Origin: Oscillospiraceae bacterium
Lineage (GTDB): Bacteria; Bacillota; Clostridia; Oscillospirales; JAAYOS01
Assembly (NCBI GenBank): GCA_031264245.1
Contig: JAISEG010000001.1
Location: 46,983 to 110,982, forward strand
Direction: 5' to 3'
Length of the DNA: 64,000 nucleotides
The notes under the pieces are model-generated. The model did not search any database, was not told the origin of the DNA, and saw only the letters and a program-made list of their open reading frames with translations. Position numbers and translations under genes: made by a program. This document shows, one piece after another, positions 27,413-36,074 of this stretch. Positions within the stretch are counted from its first letter, which is position 1, and every line of letters begins with the position of its first letter.

Positions 27413-27516
27413 TATAGCAAATTGCATTATCATAGACTTTAAATTGCTGAAAGAAGTGTTGAATATATGCGGTTATTTTAGCAATTTATATAGTCTATGT
27501 TATTCAAATTGCTATA
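27413..27516. repeat. 105-bp palindromic element, copy 2
   Basis: Same orientation as copy 1 at 19745-19849, with TATAGCAAATTG ... CAAATTGCTATA ends. Differences: GAAGTGTTG for GAAACGTTG and one base missing near the right end. Its right end abuts the stop codon of the APH-like gene (27517-27519). Confidence 0.88.
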
Positions 27517-28266
27517 CTATTCGTAGTCCATCACGTTTACCCAGCCGCGAAGGAACTCCTTTTCCTCCGCTTTGCCCTTTACGAGCTGCGACGCCGCCAC
27601 AATGGCAAGCCATTTTTGTACATACTGCTTTGCCGTATCGCTTTTTTTACAAAACAGGTCCATATACTTTTCCGCCTTGCCGTTCTCCCCCGCAAGCCTG
27701 AAAAGCAAATATGTCCTTGCCGCGTCGGCGCTCGCGTTGCCCTGGGTGGCGTGCGACCAGTCGATCACATACGCCTCGCCATTATCTGTGATTATAATAT
27801 TGCTGGGATTGAAATCCCCGTGACAGAGCTTTGTGTGCTTTGGCAGGCTGTCAAGGCGGGTGTGCAGCTCATATCGGGTCGTCGCGTCAAGCCCCGACTG
27901 GCTGATTTTTCCATGCATCTTATCGGTAAGATGGCGGAGCTGCTTTGCGGTGTATTTATGCATGTCGAGCTGTATATCGACAAAGCGGTCGAGATATTCG
28001 TCGAACCGTCCGGGATTTTCCTCGATAAGCTTTGACAGCGTGACCCCTTCGATATATTCGGTGACAATCGCCCAGCTTCCGTCTATCTTCGTCACCTCGT
28101 TCAGCTTTGGCGACTTAAAGCCGGTTCCTTCAACAATGGCGAGGTTCAAGGCTTCATTAAGCACCTCCGCCGCCGAATACTCCTCATTAAACACCTTGAT
28201 AACAAGATTCTCCTCACGGTATATCTTCTTTGTCGGACGCACCGCTATTATATTGTCAAGCTTCAT
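27517..28266 (-). CDS. APH/choline-kinase-like phosphotransferase
   Basis: 249 residues, protein-kinase-like fold. N-terminal Lys in ENLVIKVFNEEY, catalytic loop LCHGDFNPSNIII (Brenner motif HGDxxxxN) and metal-binding YVIDWSHATQG. The substrate cannot be inferred; members of this group phosphorylate small molecules, and antibiotic resistance should not be assumed. SD GAGAGGATGG. Confidence 0.85.
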   Translation of the reverse strand: MKLDNIIAVRPTKKIYREENLVIKVFNEEYSAAEVLNEALNLAIVEGTGFKSPKLNEVTKIDGSWAIVTEYIEGVTLSKLIEENPGRFDEYLDRFVDIQLDMHKYTAKQLRHLTDKMHGKISQSGLDATTRYELHTRLDSLPKHTKLCHGDFNPSNIIITDNGEAYVIDWSHATQGNASADAARTYLLFRLAGENGKAEKYMDLFCKKSDTAKQYVQKWLAIVAASQLVKGKAEEKEFLRGWVNVMDYE

Positions 28267-28307
28267 ATATAACCATCCTCTCTTATTGGCTTAAAGACCT
28301 TTAACTT

Positions 28308-30941
28308 CTATGCCCGACCTTCGGTTTCACTGCCATAATAAGCGTTCAGATACATCTGCCTGATTTCGCTTATCAACGGATAGCGGGGATTCGCGCCGGT
28401 GCACTGGTCGTCAAACGCCTGCTCCGACATGTTGTCCAGCGACTCAAGGAATGTCTCTTCCTTCACGCCATATTCCTTTATGCTGCCCTTGATAGCGATT
28501 TTTTCTTTAAGCGCGTCCAGCTCGGCAATCAGGCTTTCCAGCTTCTCGCTGTCATTTTTACCCTTAAGCCCGAGAGCGGACGCTATCTCGGCGTAACGCG
28601 AAAGCGCCTGCGGATGGTCGTACTGCGAAAATGACCCCATTTTCACCGGCGCTTCACTGGCGTTGAATCTCAGCACCTCGCATATCAGCAGCGCATTTGC
28701 CACCCCGTGCGGCAAATGGTGAAAGCTGCCCAGCTTATGCGCCATCGAGTGGCACACCCCAAGAAATGCGTTTGCAAACGCCATGCCCGCCATTGTGGCG
28801 GCATTGGCCACCTTTTCCCTTGCCACCGGGTCGTTAGCCCCGTTTTCGTAAGCCCCGGGCAGATATTCGAACAGCGCCTTCAGCGCGCCGACAGCCAAGC
28901 TGTCTGTGTACTCGGTCGCCATGATGGATGCGTACGCCTCCAGCGCGTGGGTGACCGCGTCGATACCCGACGCCGCCGTAAGCCCCTTCGGCGCGTTCAT
29001 CATCAGGTTCGGGTCAACTATCGCCATGTCCGGCATCAGCTCATAGTCGGCAAGCGGGTATTTTATGCCGCTTTTCCCGTCGGTTATAACCGCGAACGGC
29101 GTGACCTCGGAGCCGGTTCCCGCTGTGGTGGGTATCGCGATGAAGTACGCCTTTTCCCCCATTTTCGGAAAGCCGTAAACCCTCTTGCGGATATCCATAA
29201 AGCGCATCGCCAGATCGTCGAAGCTGACCTCGGGATGCTCATACAGCACCCACATTATCTTCGCCGCGTCCATTGGCGAGCCGCCGCCCAGCGCAATGAT
29301 ACAGTCAGGCTTAAAAAGCTCCATCTGCGCCGCGCCCTTGTACGCCGATTCCAGCGTCGGGTCCGGGGCCACCTGGTAGAATATATCGTATGCGACGCCC
29401 ATTTCCGCAAGCTTGTCAGTCACAGGCGCAGCGTAGCCGTTTTCGTACAGGAACGCGTCGGTGACGACAAATACCCGTTTCTTTTCAAGCACGTTTTTAA
29501 TTTCATCCAGCGCCACCGGCAGGCAGCCCTTTTTGATATATACCTTGTCAGGCGCACGGAACCACAGCATATTCTCTCTCCTCTCGGCAACTGTCTTTAT
29601 ATTCAGCAGATGCTTTACCCCCACGTTTTCGCTTACGGAGTTTCCTCCCCACGAGCCGCAGCCCAGTGTCAGCGAAGGCGCGAGTCTGAAATTATACAGG
29701 TCGCCTATGCCGCCGTGGGACGACGGAGTATTTATAAGGATTCTGCACGTCTTCATGCGCTGTGAAAATACGCTCAGCTTTTCATTCTCGCCCTGAGCAT
29801 CGAGATATATGGAGGAGGTATGCCCGAACCCGCCGTCGGCTACCAGCCTTTCCGCTTTATCCACCGCGTCGTTAAAGTCCTTCGCGCGGTACATAGCCAG
29901 AACGGGCGAAAGCTTCTCATGGGCAAATTCCTCGCTCAGCTGGACGCTTTCGACCTCTCCAATCAATATCTTGGTCGCCGCAGGCGCTTCCACTCCGGAC
30001 AGCTCCGCTATCCTCACAGCCGACTGCCCCACTATCTTCGCATTTAAAGCGCCGTTTATGATGATGGTCTTGCGCACCTTTTCGGTCTCCTCCGGGTTAA
30101 GGAAGTAACAGCCCCTGAACGCAAATTCCTTTTTGACCTTCTCGTATACCTTGTCAAGAACTATGACCGACTGCTCCGACGCGCAGATCATCCCGTTGTC
30201 AAACACCTTTGAATGTATTATCGAGCTTACGGCAAGCAATATGTCCGCCGTGTCGTCGATTATCGCGGGTGTGTTGCCCGCTCCGACCCCGATCGCCGGT
30301 TTGCCGGAGGAATACGCCGACTTCACCATTCCGGGACCGCCGGTGGCGAGTATCAGGTCGGACTCCTTCATAACAAGGTTTGTCATTTCAAGGCTCGGCA
30401 CGTCTATCCACGCAAAGAGATTCTCCGGCGCGCCCGCGGCGACCGCCGCCTCAAGCACAAGCCTTGCCGCGGCTATAGTGCAGTTCTTCGCCCGCGGGTG
30501 CGGGCTTATTATGATGCTGTTTCTGGTTTTAAGCGCAAGCAGGGTCTTAAATATCGCGGTTGAGGTAGGGTTTGTTGTCGGAATTACCGCGGCTATAACG
30601 CCTATCGGCTCCGCTATCTTTTTTATCCCGTTTTCCTTGTCCTCTTCAACAACTCCGCAGGTTTTTGTGTCCTTGTACGCGTTGTATATATATTCCGAAG
30701 CATAGTGGTTTTTTATCACCTTGTCCTCTACGATCCCCATGCCAGTCTCGGAAACAGCCATCTTCGCCAGCTCTATCCTCGCCTTTGCGGCGGCAATTGC
30801 CGCCGCCTTAAAAATGCGGTCGACCTGCTCCTGTGTGTACCCCGCGTATTTTCTCTGTGCCTCCCTGCAACGCTCAAAAGCCTCCTTCAAGGTGTCCACG
30901 CTGTCAACAGCTCTATATTTTTCGCTCATAAAAATGTTCAT
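28308..30941 (-). CDS. adhE: Bifunctional acetaldehyde-CoA / alcohol dehydrogenase AdhE
   Basis: 877 residues, the normal AdhE size. The N-terminal ALDH-like domain has PTTNPTSTAIFKTLLALKT and the catalytic Cys in DNGMICASEQSVIV. The C-terminal iron-dependent ADH domain starts at about residue 450, with IIALGGGSPMDAAK, PTTAGTGSEVTPFAV and metal-binding HSMAHKLGSFHHLPHG. It reduces acetyl-CoA to ethanol, regenerating two NAD+, and usually forms spirosomes. A strong promoter and a Rex-type operator lie upstream. An in-frame ATG at 30929 is an alternative start. Confidence 0.97.
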   Translation of the reverse strand: MNIFMSEKYRAVDSVDTLKEAFERCREAQRKYAGYTQEQVDRIFKAAAIAAAKARIELAKMAVSETGMGIVEDKVIKNHYASEYIYNAYKDTKTCGVVEEDKENGIKKIAEPIGVIAAVIPTTNPTSTAIFKTLLALKTRNSIIISPHPRAKNCTIAAARLVLEAAVAAGAPENLFAWIDVPSLEMTNLVMKESDLILATGGPGMVKSAYSSGKPAIGVGAGNTPAIIDDTADILLAVSSIIHSKVFDNGMICASEQSVIVLDKVYEKVKKEFAFRGCYFLNPEETEKVRKTIIINGALNAKIVGQSAVRIAELSGVEAPAATKILIGEVESVQLSEEFAHEKLSPVLAMYRAKDFNDAVDKAERLVADGGFGHTSSIYLDAQGENEKLSVFSQRMKTCRILINTPSSHGGIGDLYNFRLAPSLTLGCGSWGGNSVSENVGVKHLLNIKTVAERRENMLWFRAPDKVYIKKGCLPVALDEIKNVLEKKRVFVVTDAFLYENGYAAPVTDKLAEMGVAYDIFYQVAPDPTLESAYKGAAQMELFKPDCIIALGGGSPMDAAKIMWVLYEHPEVSFDDLAMRFMDIRKRVYGFPKMGEKAYFIAIPTTAGTGSEVTPFAVITDGKSGIKYPLADYELMPDMAIVDPNLMMNAPKGLTAASGIDAVTHALEAYASIMATEYTDSLAVGALKALFEYLPGAYENGANDPVAREKVANAATMAGMAFANAFLGVCHSMAHKLGSFHHLPHGVANALLICEVLRFNASEAPVKMGSFSQYDHPQALSRYAEIASALGLKGKNDSEKLESLIAELDALKEKIAIKGSIKEYGVKEETFLESLDNMSEQAFDDQCTGANPRYPLISEIRQMYLNAYYGSETEGRA

Positions 30942-30985
30942 CCCTCTCCTTAATTCGGAAATTGCGCCAATATCGTTTTTAACCT

Positions 30986-31003
30986 TTGTTATTTAATTAA
31001 CAA
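30986..31003. promoter_or_regulatory. Rex-type operator upstream of adhE
   Basis: TTGTTATTTAATTAACAA matches the Rex consensus TTGTTAANNNNTTAACAA at all but one specified position. It lies 45 bases before adhE and just downstream of its promoter, so Rex bound at low NADH/NAD+ would block transcription. Confidence 0.8.
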
Positions 31004-31015
31004 TTGTTTGTTTAT

Positions 31016-31044
31016 ATATTAACATTCTATCCACCCAATGTCAA
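31016..31044 (-). promoter_or_regulatory. adhE promoter
   Basis: On the minus strand TTGACA (31039-31044), 17-base spacer, TAATAT (31016-31021). Confidence 0.8.
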
Positions 31045-31179
31045 TTGTATATAGAGTTAATAATTTACCGCTTAGAACCTAACTTTTTGTAATATTTTTT
31101 GTAATCATTATTATATCCCGGTTCATAATAAAAATTTCACATTCATATGTATCATCCTTTCAAATGCGGTAAAAATAGT

Positions 31180-31187
31180 CATACAAT
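31180..31187 (+). promoter_or_regulatory. Possible sporulation-type -10 for spoVAD
   Basis: CATACAAT resembles the sigma-E/sigma-G -10. No good -35 was found at the expected spacing. Confidence 0.25.
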
Positions 31188-31245
31188 TACACAAATATGG
31201 CTGATATTACTCCGCTCCTAAAAAATATATAAGGAACAACAAATT

Positions 31246-32262
31246 ATGACAAAAAGAACAGGAAAACAGACGATACAATTTTCCGCTCCGCCTTCAATTC
31301 TCAGCTATTCGAGTGTTGTCGGCAAAAAGGAAGGGGAAGGTCCTATCGCAAAGGATTTCGACTATATAAATAACGACACCACCTTCGGCGAAGCCTCCTG
31401 GGAAAAGTCGGAGAGCAGGATGCAGATGGAGTCGCTCACCCGCACCCTCAACAAGGCCGGCATAAGCCCGGGGCAGGTCGATTACATCTACGCGGGCGAC
31501 CTTATGAACCAGTGTATCGCCACCTCCTTCGGTCTGCGAAGCTTTGAAATCCCCCTCTTTGGACTGTACGGCGCGTGCTCTACAATGGCCGAAGGTATCG
31601 GGCTGGCGTCAATGGCTATAGACGGCGGCTACGCCAGCAATTCCGCGGTGATCACCTCCTCGCACTACTGCTCCGCGGAACGCCAGTACCGCACGCCGCT
31701 TGAATACGGCTCACAGAGGACCCCCCTGGCACAGTGGACCGTGACCGGCTCCGGCTCGCTTCTTCTGGGCGAAAGCGGTCAGGGACCGTATATAACCCAC
31801 TTTACAACCGGTATAATCGTTGACCTGGGCATAAAGGACGCGGCAAATATGGGCGCGGCAATGGCTCCCGCGGCGCACAGCACGATCACCGCCCTCTTCG
31901 AGGACACAAATACCACCCCGTCCTGCTATGACCTCATCATCACCGGCGACCTGGGCTACTTCGGCAACGAAATACTCCTTGACCTCTTTAAGCGCAGCAA
32001 TGTCACCTTTAACAACAACCTTGGAGACTGCGGGATAATGATTTTCGATAAGGACACACAGGACGTCCACTCGGGCGGTTCAGGCTGCGGCTGCTCCGCC
32101 GTAACCTTGTGCGGCAAGCTGCTAAACGACATGAAAGCGGGAAAGCTGAACAAGCTCGTCTTTGCGGGAACGGGCGCTCTTTTGAGCCCGACCTCTACCT
32201 TGCAGGGCGAAACCATACCGGGTATCTGTCACGCCGTCGTCATCTCAAATACGATAAGCTGA
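31246..32262 (+). CDS. spoVAD: Stage V sporulation protein AD
   Basis: 338 residues, thiolase-like fold. Typical SpoVAD segments: SAPPSILSYSSVVGKKEGEGP, YIYAGDLMNQCIATSFGLR, LYGACSTMAEGIGLASM, SSHYCSAERQYRTPLEYG. Part of the SpoVA channel that moves dipicolinic acid into the spore and out during germination. Usually preceded by spoVAC; here the upstream neighbour is the divergent adhE. Confidence 0.95.
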   Translation: MTKRTGKQTIQFSAPPSILSYSSVVGKKEGEGPIAKDFDYINNDTTFGEASWEKSESRMQMESLTRTLNKAGISPGQVDYIYAGDLMNQCIATSFGLRSFEIPLFGLYGACSTMAEGIGLASMAIDGGYASNSAVITSSHYCSAERQYRTPLEYGSQRTPLAQWTVTGSGSLLLGESGQGPYITHFTTGIIVDLGIKDAANMGAAMAPAAHSTITALFEDTNTTPSCYDLIITGDLGYFGNEILLDLFKRSNVTFNNNLGDCGIMIFDKDTQDVHSGGSGCGCSAVTLCGKLLNDMKAGKLNKLVFAGTGALLSPTSTLQGETIPGICHAVVISNTIS

Positions 32263-32333
32263 AAATTTTGCAATAACGCGTTTTCTTTTTCCTCCCTCAT
32301 CTTTTGAAAACGCTGTAGAAGGGATAAACTTAT

Positions 32334-32690
32334 ATGGACTATTTTAAAGCGTTTCTCGTCGGCGGCATCCTTTGCGCCATAGGCCAAATCCTGATAGATA
32401 AAACCTCGCTCGCTCCGGCAAGGATACTCGTTTCCTACCTTGTGGCAGGCATATTCCTCACCGCCGTAGGCGTGTACGGTCCCCTTGTCGAGTGGGCAGG
32501 CGCGGGGGCTACCATTCCCCTCTCCGGCTTCGGCTACACCATTGCGAAGGGTATGCAGAAGTCGGTGGAGGAAAACGGAGTGCTCGGCATATTTTCCGGC
32601 GGGCTCACCGCGGGAGCCGGAGGAATCGGAGCCGCCATACTCTTCGGTTTCCTCGCCGCGATACTTTCAAAGCCCGGCGACAAAAGCTAA
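32334..32690 (+). CDS. spoVAE: Stage V sporulation protein AE (SpoVAEb type)
   Basis: 118 residues with three to four membrane helices: FLVGGILCAIGQILIDKTSL, ILVSYLVAGIFLTAVGVYGP, and a glycine-rich C-terminus GLTAGAGGIGAAILFGFLAA, as in SpoVAEb. Membrane component of the dipicolinate channel. Lies 71 bases after spoVAD with its own SD (AGAAGGGAT). Confidence 0.93.
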   Translation: MDYFKAFLVGGILCAIGQILIDKTSLAPARILVSYLVAGIFLTAVGVYGPLVEWAGAGATIPLSGFGYTIAKGMQKSVEENGVLGIFSGGLTAGAGGIGAAILFGFLAAILSKPGDKS

Positions 32691-32710
32691 AATGGTTGTT
32701 GCAAAGCAAA

Positions 32711-32742
32711 AAACTGGCGCGGCGTTCTCACCGCGCCAGTTT
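32711..32742 (+). terminator. Hairpin after spoVAE
   Basis: AAACTGGCGCGG/CCGCGCCAGTTT stem with an eight-base loop. The T-tract is short, so termination may be partial. Confidence 0.6.
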
Positions 32743-32842
32743 GCAATAGTCCGGCGCCGATAAAACCTAAACGCCTAAAGCATATATATTCAAAACCACA
32801 CATATATTTAATCAAGCTAAAGAGCAAAGAGGGTGTGACGGT

Positions 32843-33091
32843 TTGAAAGGAAATATAGAAGCGCGCGCGGAGACGCTCGGAAACTACATAATCGAAAATA
32901 AAGCAACTGTACGGGACGCGGCAAAAAAATACGGCATAAGCAAATCCACCGTACATAAGGATTTATCCGAGCGACTTCAATATTTCAACAGGGGTCTCTA
33001 TCTGCAAGTCAAGGAGATCCTTGAAATAAACAAAGCGGAACGTCACCTGCGCGGAGGAATGGCAACAAAGAAAAAGTATAAGGGCCAGTGA
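32843..33091 (+). CDS. spoIIID: Sporulation regulator SpoIIID
   Basis: 82 residues. DNA-binding regulator of mother-cell genes under sigma E. The helix-turn-helix TVRDAAKKYGISKSTVHKDL and C-terminal RHLRGGMATKKKYKGQ closely follow the B. subtilis protein. The start is TTG at 32843: GAGGGTG lies eight bases upstream, and no in-frame ATG precedes the conserved part. Confidence 0.95.
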   Translation: MKGNIEARAETLGNYIIENKATVRDAAKKYGISKSTVHKDLSERLQYFNRGLYLQVKEILEINKAERHLRGGMATKKKYKGQ

Positions 33092-33123
33092 CCTTTAAAA
33101 TTTAAAGAATCGCGATATATCCG

Positions 33124-33170
33124 GGGTCGCTCCGGCAGGCGGGCATAATGTCCGCCTGCCGGAGCGACCC
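33124..33170. terminator. Hairpin between convergent spoIIID and GerMN genes
   Basis: GGGTCGCTCCGGCAGGCGG and its perfect complement, 19 bp around a nine-base loop. No T-run on either side. Confidence 0.6.
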
Positions 33171-33178
33171 ATCATTTA

Positions 33179-34564
33179 TCACGGCTTCTTGTCAGTGTTA
33201 TCAGTGTTTAGCGCTAAATAGTCGGGATGCAGGATGGAATCGTCCGGATAAATTGCCCCGTCGGCGGGAGGCTCCCCGTCTATATATATCCTCACGCTCC
33301 CCGCGATCCCGTTTCGTGATACGGTAAACGCCAGCGATTGCAGCATCAGCTCACGCGGCTGGTCGCCAGCCTGATTTTCAACAAATTCCCTGGAAAAATC
33401 TATGATACATTCGTCCCCTTCTACCGTCAGCGAATTTATCCTCGTGCCCTTGGGAAACATTGACAGGAAGCCGTTTCCGTCTATCCCCGTGACAAGCCTT
33501 TCAATCAAGGTTCTCGGCAGGTCAAAGCCGCCCGCAGTCTCCGCCCTGGAGGTCACCGGCACTATATAGGAGTTGCTTTTATCATTCATATACAGCGTAA
33601 CCGATATCACGTTGTCACGATACGCTCCCACCACATCTGCGTACTCGCGCATGATCTGGCTTCCGTATATCCTTGAGCCGTCGACGAGATAGTTGACCCC
33701 TTCAACTCCCTCCAGCGCGCACAGTGAGTTTGTTATGGAATAGAGCGCCATTATCTCGCTCTCCCTGCCCGCCTCCACACACTTCAAAAATTCCTCGGAC
33801 AGGTTCACATAGCATGTCCCGTCCTCCCTTGCTATGCTCAAAAGCCGTGTGCCTTTGGGAATGATTTCACTCAGAGCCGGGTTAGCCGGTCCCTTCAAAA
33901 GCTCCTCAACCACATATTTCTCGGGCGGTTCATTTTCACGCATCACTATATTTCTGGCCTCAGGGGTCAGATAATTTGGACTGCCGTCGCTAAAGTACAG
34001 TGTCGCGGTCTTTTCAACCGGGCGCAGCACTAAGTCTCCCGTAACTATGTCGTCTATGGATAAAACGTTCCCTTCCGACATATGTATCCGGTTATTTACC
34101 GTGAAGCTTACCTCCGTTATACCCTCTATTGAACATAGGGTAAGCGCCGCGCACGCTTCCGCCAGCACAAGCTCCGCGCCGGTCAGCTCCAAATATTCGG
34201 ACGAGATCCCCACCGTGACCCTGGGCAGGTCGTACTTGAGCGAGGTAAGCGAAGTTCCCTGAGGGTACGGACCTTTAAGCCCGCTTTCATTCGTCCCCGC
34301 AAACAGCGCCTTCATCGCCGCAGTAACCTTATCCGCGTTCTTTCCGACCGGCGCCTGTACCCCTCTAACCGCGCTTGTGACCTCCTCGTTATCAAGCTCG
34401 CACAGATAGTAGACAGTCAGATGCTCCTCCCCCGGCGTACTTTTCCCGCAGCCCGCAAGGAGGAAAAAGCAGAGAAATATTGCCGTGAGCCTCCCTGCCG
34501 AAGCAGCCCTTCGCCTGCGTATCAAGCTCCCGCCGCAGCTTTTGTTTACGGAAAAGCTTTTCAT
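33179..34564 (-). CDS. Lipoprotein with three GerMN domains
   Basis: 461 residues. A basic N-terminus, then a lipoprotein signal (AIFLCFFLLAGCGKS; lipidated Cys about residue 39). Three GerMN-type domains follow: the first near residue 50 (LTVYYLCE ... TEVSFTVNN), the second near 190 (ATLYFSDGSPNYL ... PKGTRLLSIA), the third near 325 (VTLYMNDKSNSYI ... PKGTRINSLTVEG). GerMN occurs in spore germination/cortex protein GerM and in envelope lipoproteins next to two-component systems. The start overlaps the kinase stop by four bases, so it belongs to the RR-HK operon. The final NTDNTDKKP is encoded within a copy of the CTAAACACTGATAA repeat. Confidence 0.85.
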   Translation of the reverse strand: MKSFSVNKSCGGSLIRRRRAASAGRLTAIFLCFFLLAGCGKSTPGEEHLTVYYLCELDNEEVTSAVRGVQAPVGKNADKVTAAMKALFAGTNESGLKGPYPQGTSLTSLKYDLPRVTVGISSEYLELTGAELVLAEACAALTLCSIEGITEVSFTVNNRIHMSEGNVLSIDDIVTGDLVLRPVEKTATLYFSDGSPNYLTPEARNIVMRENEPPEKYVVEELLKGPANPALSEIIPKGTRLLSIAREDGTCYVNLSEEFLKCVEAGRESEIMALYSITNSLCALEGVEGVNYLVDGSRIYGSQIMREYADVVGAYRDNVISVTLYMNDKSNSYIVPVTSRAETAGGFDLPRTLIERLVTGIDGNGFLSMFPKGTRINSLTVEGDECIIDFSREFVENQAGDQPRELMLQSLAFTVSRNGIAGSVRIYIDGEPPADGAIYPDDSILHPDYLALNTDNTDKKP

Positions 34565-36024
34565 ATCTCACCGTCCTCACCCGAAAAAATCGGAAAAACA
34601 ATGTTGACGCGGGTACCTTCTCCAAGCTTGCTCTTAATATCAATTTCACCCTTATGCTGCTTTACGGCGCTCCATACGATGGACAGCCCAAGCCCGCTGC
34701 CCCCCGCCTCTCTTGATCTCGCCTTGTCCACTCTGTAAAACCTGTCAAATATCCTCTCGATGTCCTCCTCGGGTATACCTATTCCGGTGTCGTCAACTAT
34801 CAGGTTCACCCTTTCCTCTTTCAAAAAGAGAAATATTCGTACAAAGCCGTCCTGCTTACTGTACTTGATCGCGTTTTCGACTATATTAAAGATTATTTGA
34901 TATGCCGCGTCGTCGGTCGCCTTTATAACGCAGTCGTTTTCCAGCTGCATTTCAATCGTGATATTCCGTTCCTTTGTGAGCGGGTCAACCATGTGCGCCA
35001 CTCTCCGGACAGTTTCGGTCAGATCCACCGGGTATACGCTCTGCGGGATATCGGCGTCAAGCCTTGTCATGTCAAGCAGCTTCTCGGTAAGCCGGGTCAG
35101 TCTGTTTACCTCGTCGCCTATATCCAGCGCGAACTCCCGCATCATCTCGGGCGGCATATCGTCATTTTGCACTATCGAGTCCGCAAGGAGCTTTACAGAG
35201 GCAAGCGGAGTTTTCAGCTCGTGGGACGCGTCGGATACAAAGCGCCTTCGCATCTCCTCCGCCTTCTCAAATCTCTCGCTGAAGCGGTTAAACTCCTGTG
35301 AAAGCAAACTCAGCTCATCTCTTCCCTTTATATATGAACGGTGCGAATAGTCCCCGTCCCCGAACGTCTTGACCGCCCTCAGCAAGTTCCCGATCCTTCT
35401 TGTGAGGAATTTCGAGAGGCTGAACGACAGCGTCACAACAACAATGCTCACCAAAAACGAGATGTTCATCAGGTTGACCTGAATATCCCTTAAAAGCGCC
35501 GCCTGAGCCTCGTCCGCCTCGTAGAGGTACACCGTTCCCAGCACCCTGCCGTCAAGCAGTATCGGCGCGGACGCCTTGCAGATGATCGCCTCCTCGGTAT
35601 ACTCCGCGAAAAAGACGTCATTGCGGTTTATCGCATACCTTATCTCCTGAAGTAAAATTATCTTACCCGTGCAGTTCTCGGTCACCGAGTTGTCATATAT
35701 CGCCCGGAGATTGTCGTCGGTGACAATACACCGCGTGTTTCCGCTCTCGTCGATTATATCCATAACCCTTGAGACCGATTCCGCACTCAGCGTCTCGATC
35801 CCCGACAGCAGCGAGGAAAGGAGCGAAACCCTGTCCTGCATGGTATCCTGCTTGGAGCGCAGAATGAAATTCTGGCTTACATAGACAGGGTATACATTCA
35901 GCAAAACGAGCATACCAAAGATGATGACGATATAGGATAACGCCATCTTGAGCTGCATTCCGAATATTCTTCCGGACTTCGCGCCGGAAGCTTTCGATTC
36001 TTTCAGGCTAAATATGTTCCACAT
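34561..36024 (-). CDS. HAMP-containing sensor histidine kinase
   Basis: 487 residues. Helix near residues 26-50, an extracytoplasmic sensor, a second helix (MNISFLVSIVVVTLSFSL), HAMP (KFLTRRIGNLLRAVKTFGDG), then HisKA with the phosphoacceptor in SDASHELKTPLAS (His about 268), and HATPase_c with N box IIFNIVENAIKYS, G1 VDDTGIGIPEEDIERIFDRF and G2 GGSGLGLSIVWSAV. Resembles WalK/PhoR-type kinases. Partner is the response regulator encoded just upstream. The signal is unknown; GerMN lipoprotein coupling suggests an envelope cue. Confidence 0.93.
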   Translation of the reverse strand: MWNIFSLKESKASGAKSGRIFGMQLKMALSYIVIIFGMLVLLNVYPVYVSQNFILRSKQDTMQDRVSLLSSLLSGIETLSAESVSRVMDIIDESGNTRCIVTDDNLRAIYDNSVTENCTGKIILLQEIRYAINRNDVFFAEYTEEAIICKASAPILLDGRVLGTVYLYEADEAQAALLRDIQVNLMNISFLVSIVVVTLSFSLSKFLTRRIGNLLRAVKTFGDGDYSHRSYIKGRDELSLLSQEFNRFSERFEKAEEMRRRFVSDASHELKTPLASVKLLADSIVQNDDMPPEMMREFALDIGDEVNRLTRLTEKLLDMTRLDADIPQSVYPVDLTETVRRVAHMVDPLTKERNITIEMQLENDCVIKATDDAAYQIIFNIVENAIKYSKQDGFVRIFLFLKEERVNLIVDDTGIGIPEEDIERIFDRFYRVDKARSREAGGSGLGLSIVWSAVKQHKGEIDIKSKLGEGTRVNIVFPIFSGEDGEI

Positions 36025-36037
36025 CTCCCCGGTCAGT

Positions 36038-36057
36038 TATAGCAGTTTGCTATAAAA
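36038..36057. promoter_or_regulatory. Short palindrome between response regulator and kinase genes
   Basis: TTATAGCA-GTT-TGCTATAA. It shares TATAGCA with the ends of the 105-bp elements and may be a remnant or solo end. Confidence 0.35.
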
Positions 36058-36074
36058 AATTCGTACGCTGTAAA

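Noticed and set aside
27517..28266. Antibiotic resistance (aminoglycoside phosphotransferase) gene
   Set aside because: Only the general kinase fold is visible; most such chromosomal proteins are not resistance enzymes, and no resistance context is present.
28707..29765. 352-codon plus-strand frame opposite adhE
   Set aside because: Rich in Arg, His and Val as expected for an antisense shadow; adhE motifs are intact on the other strand.
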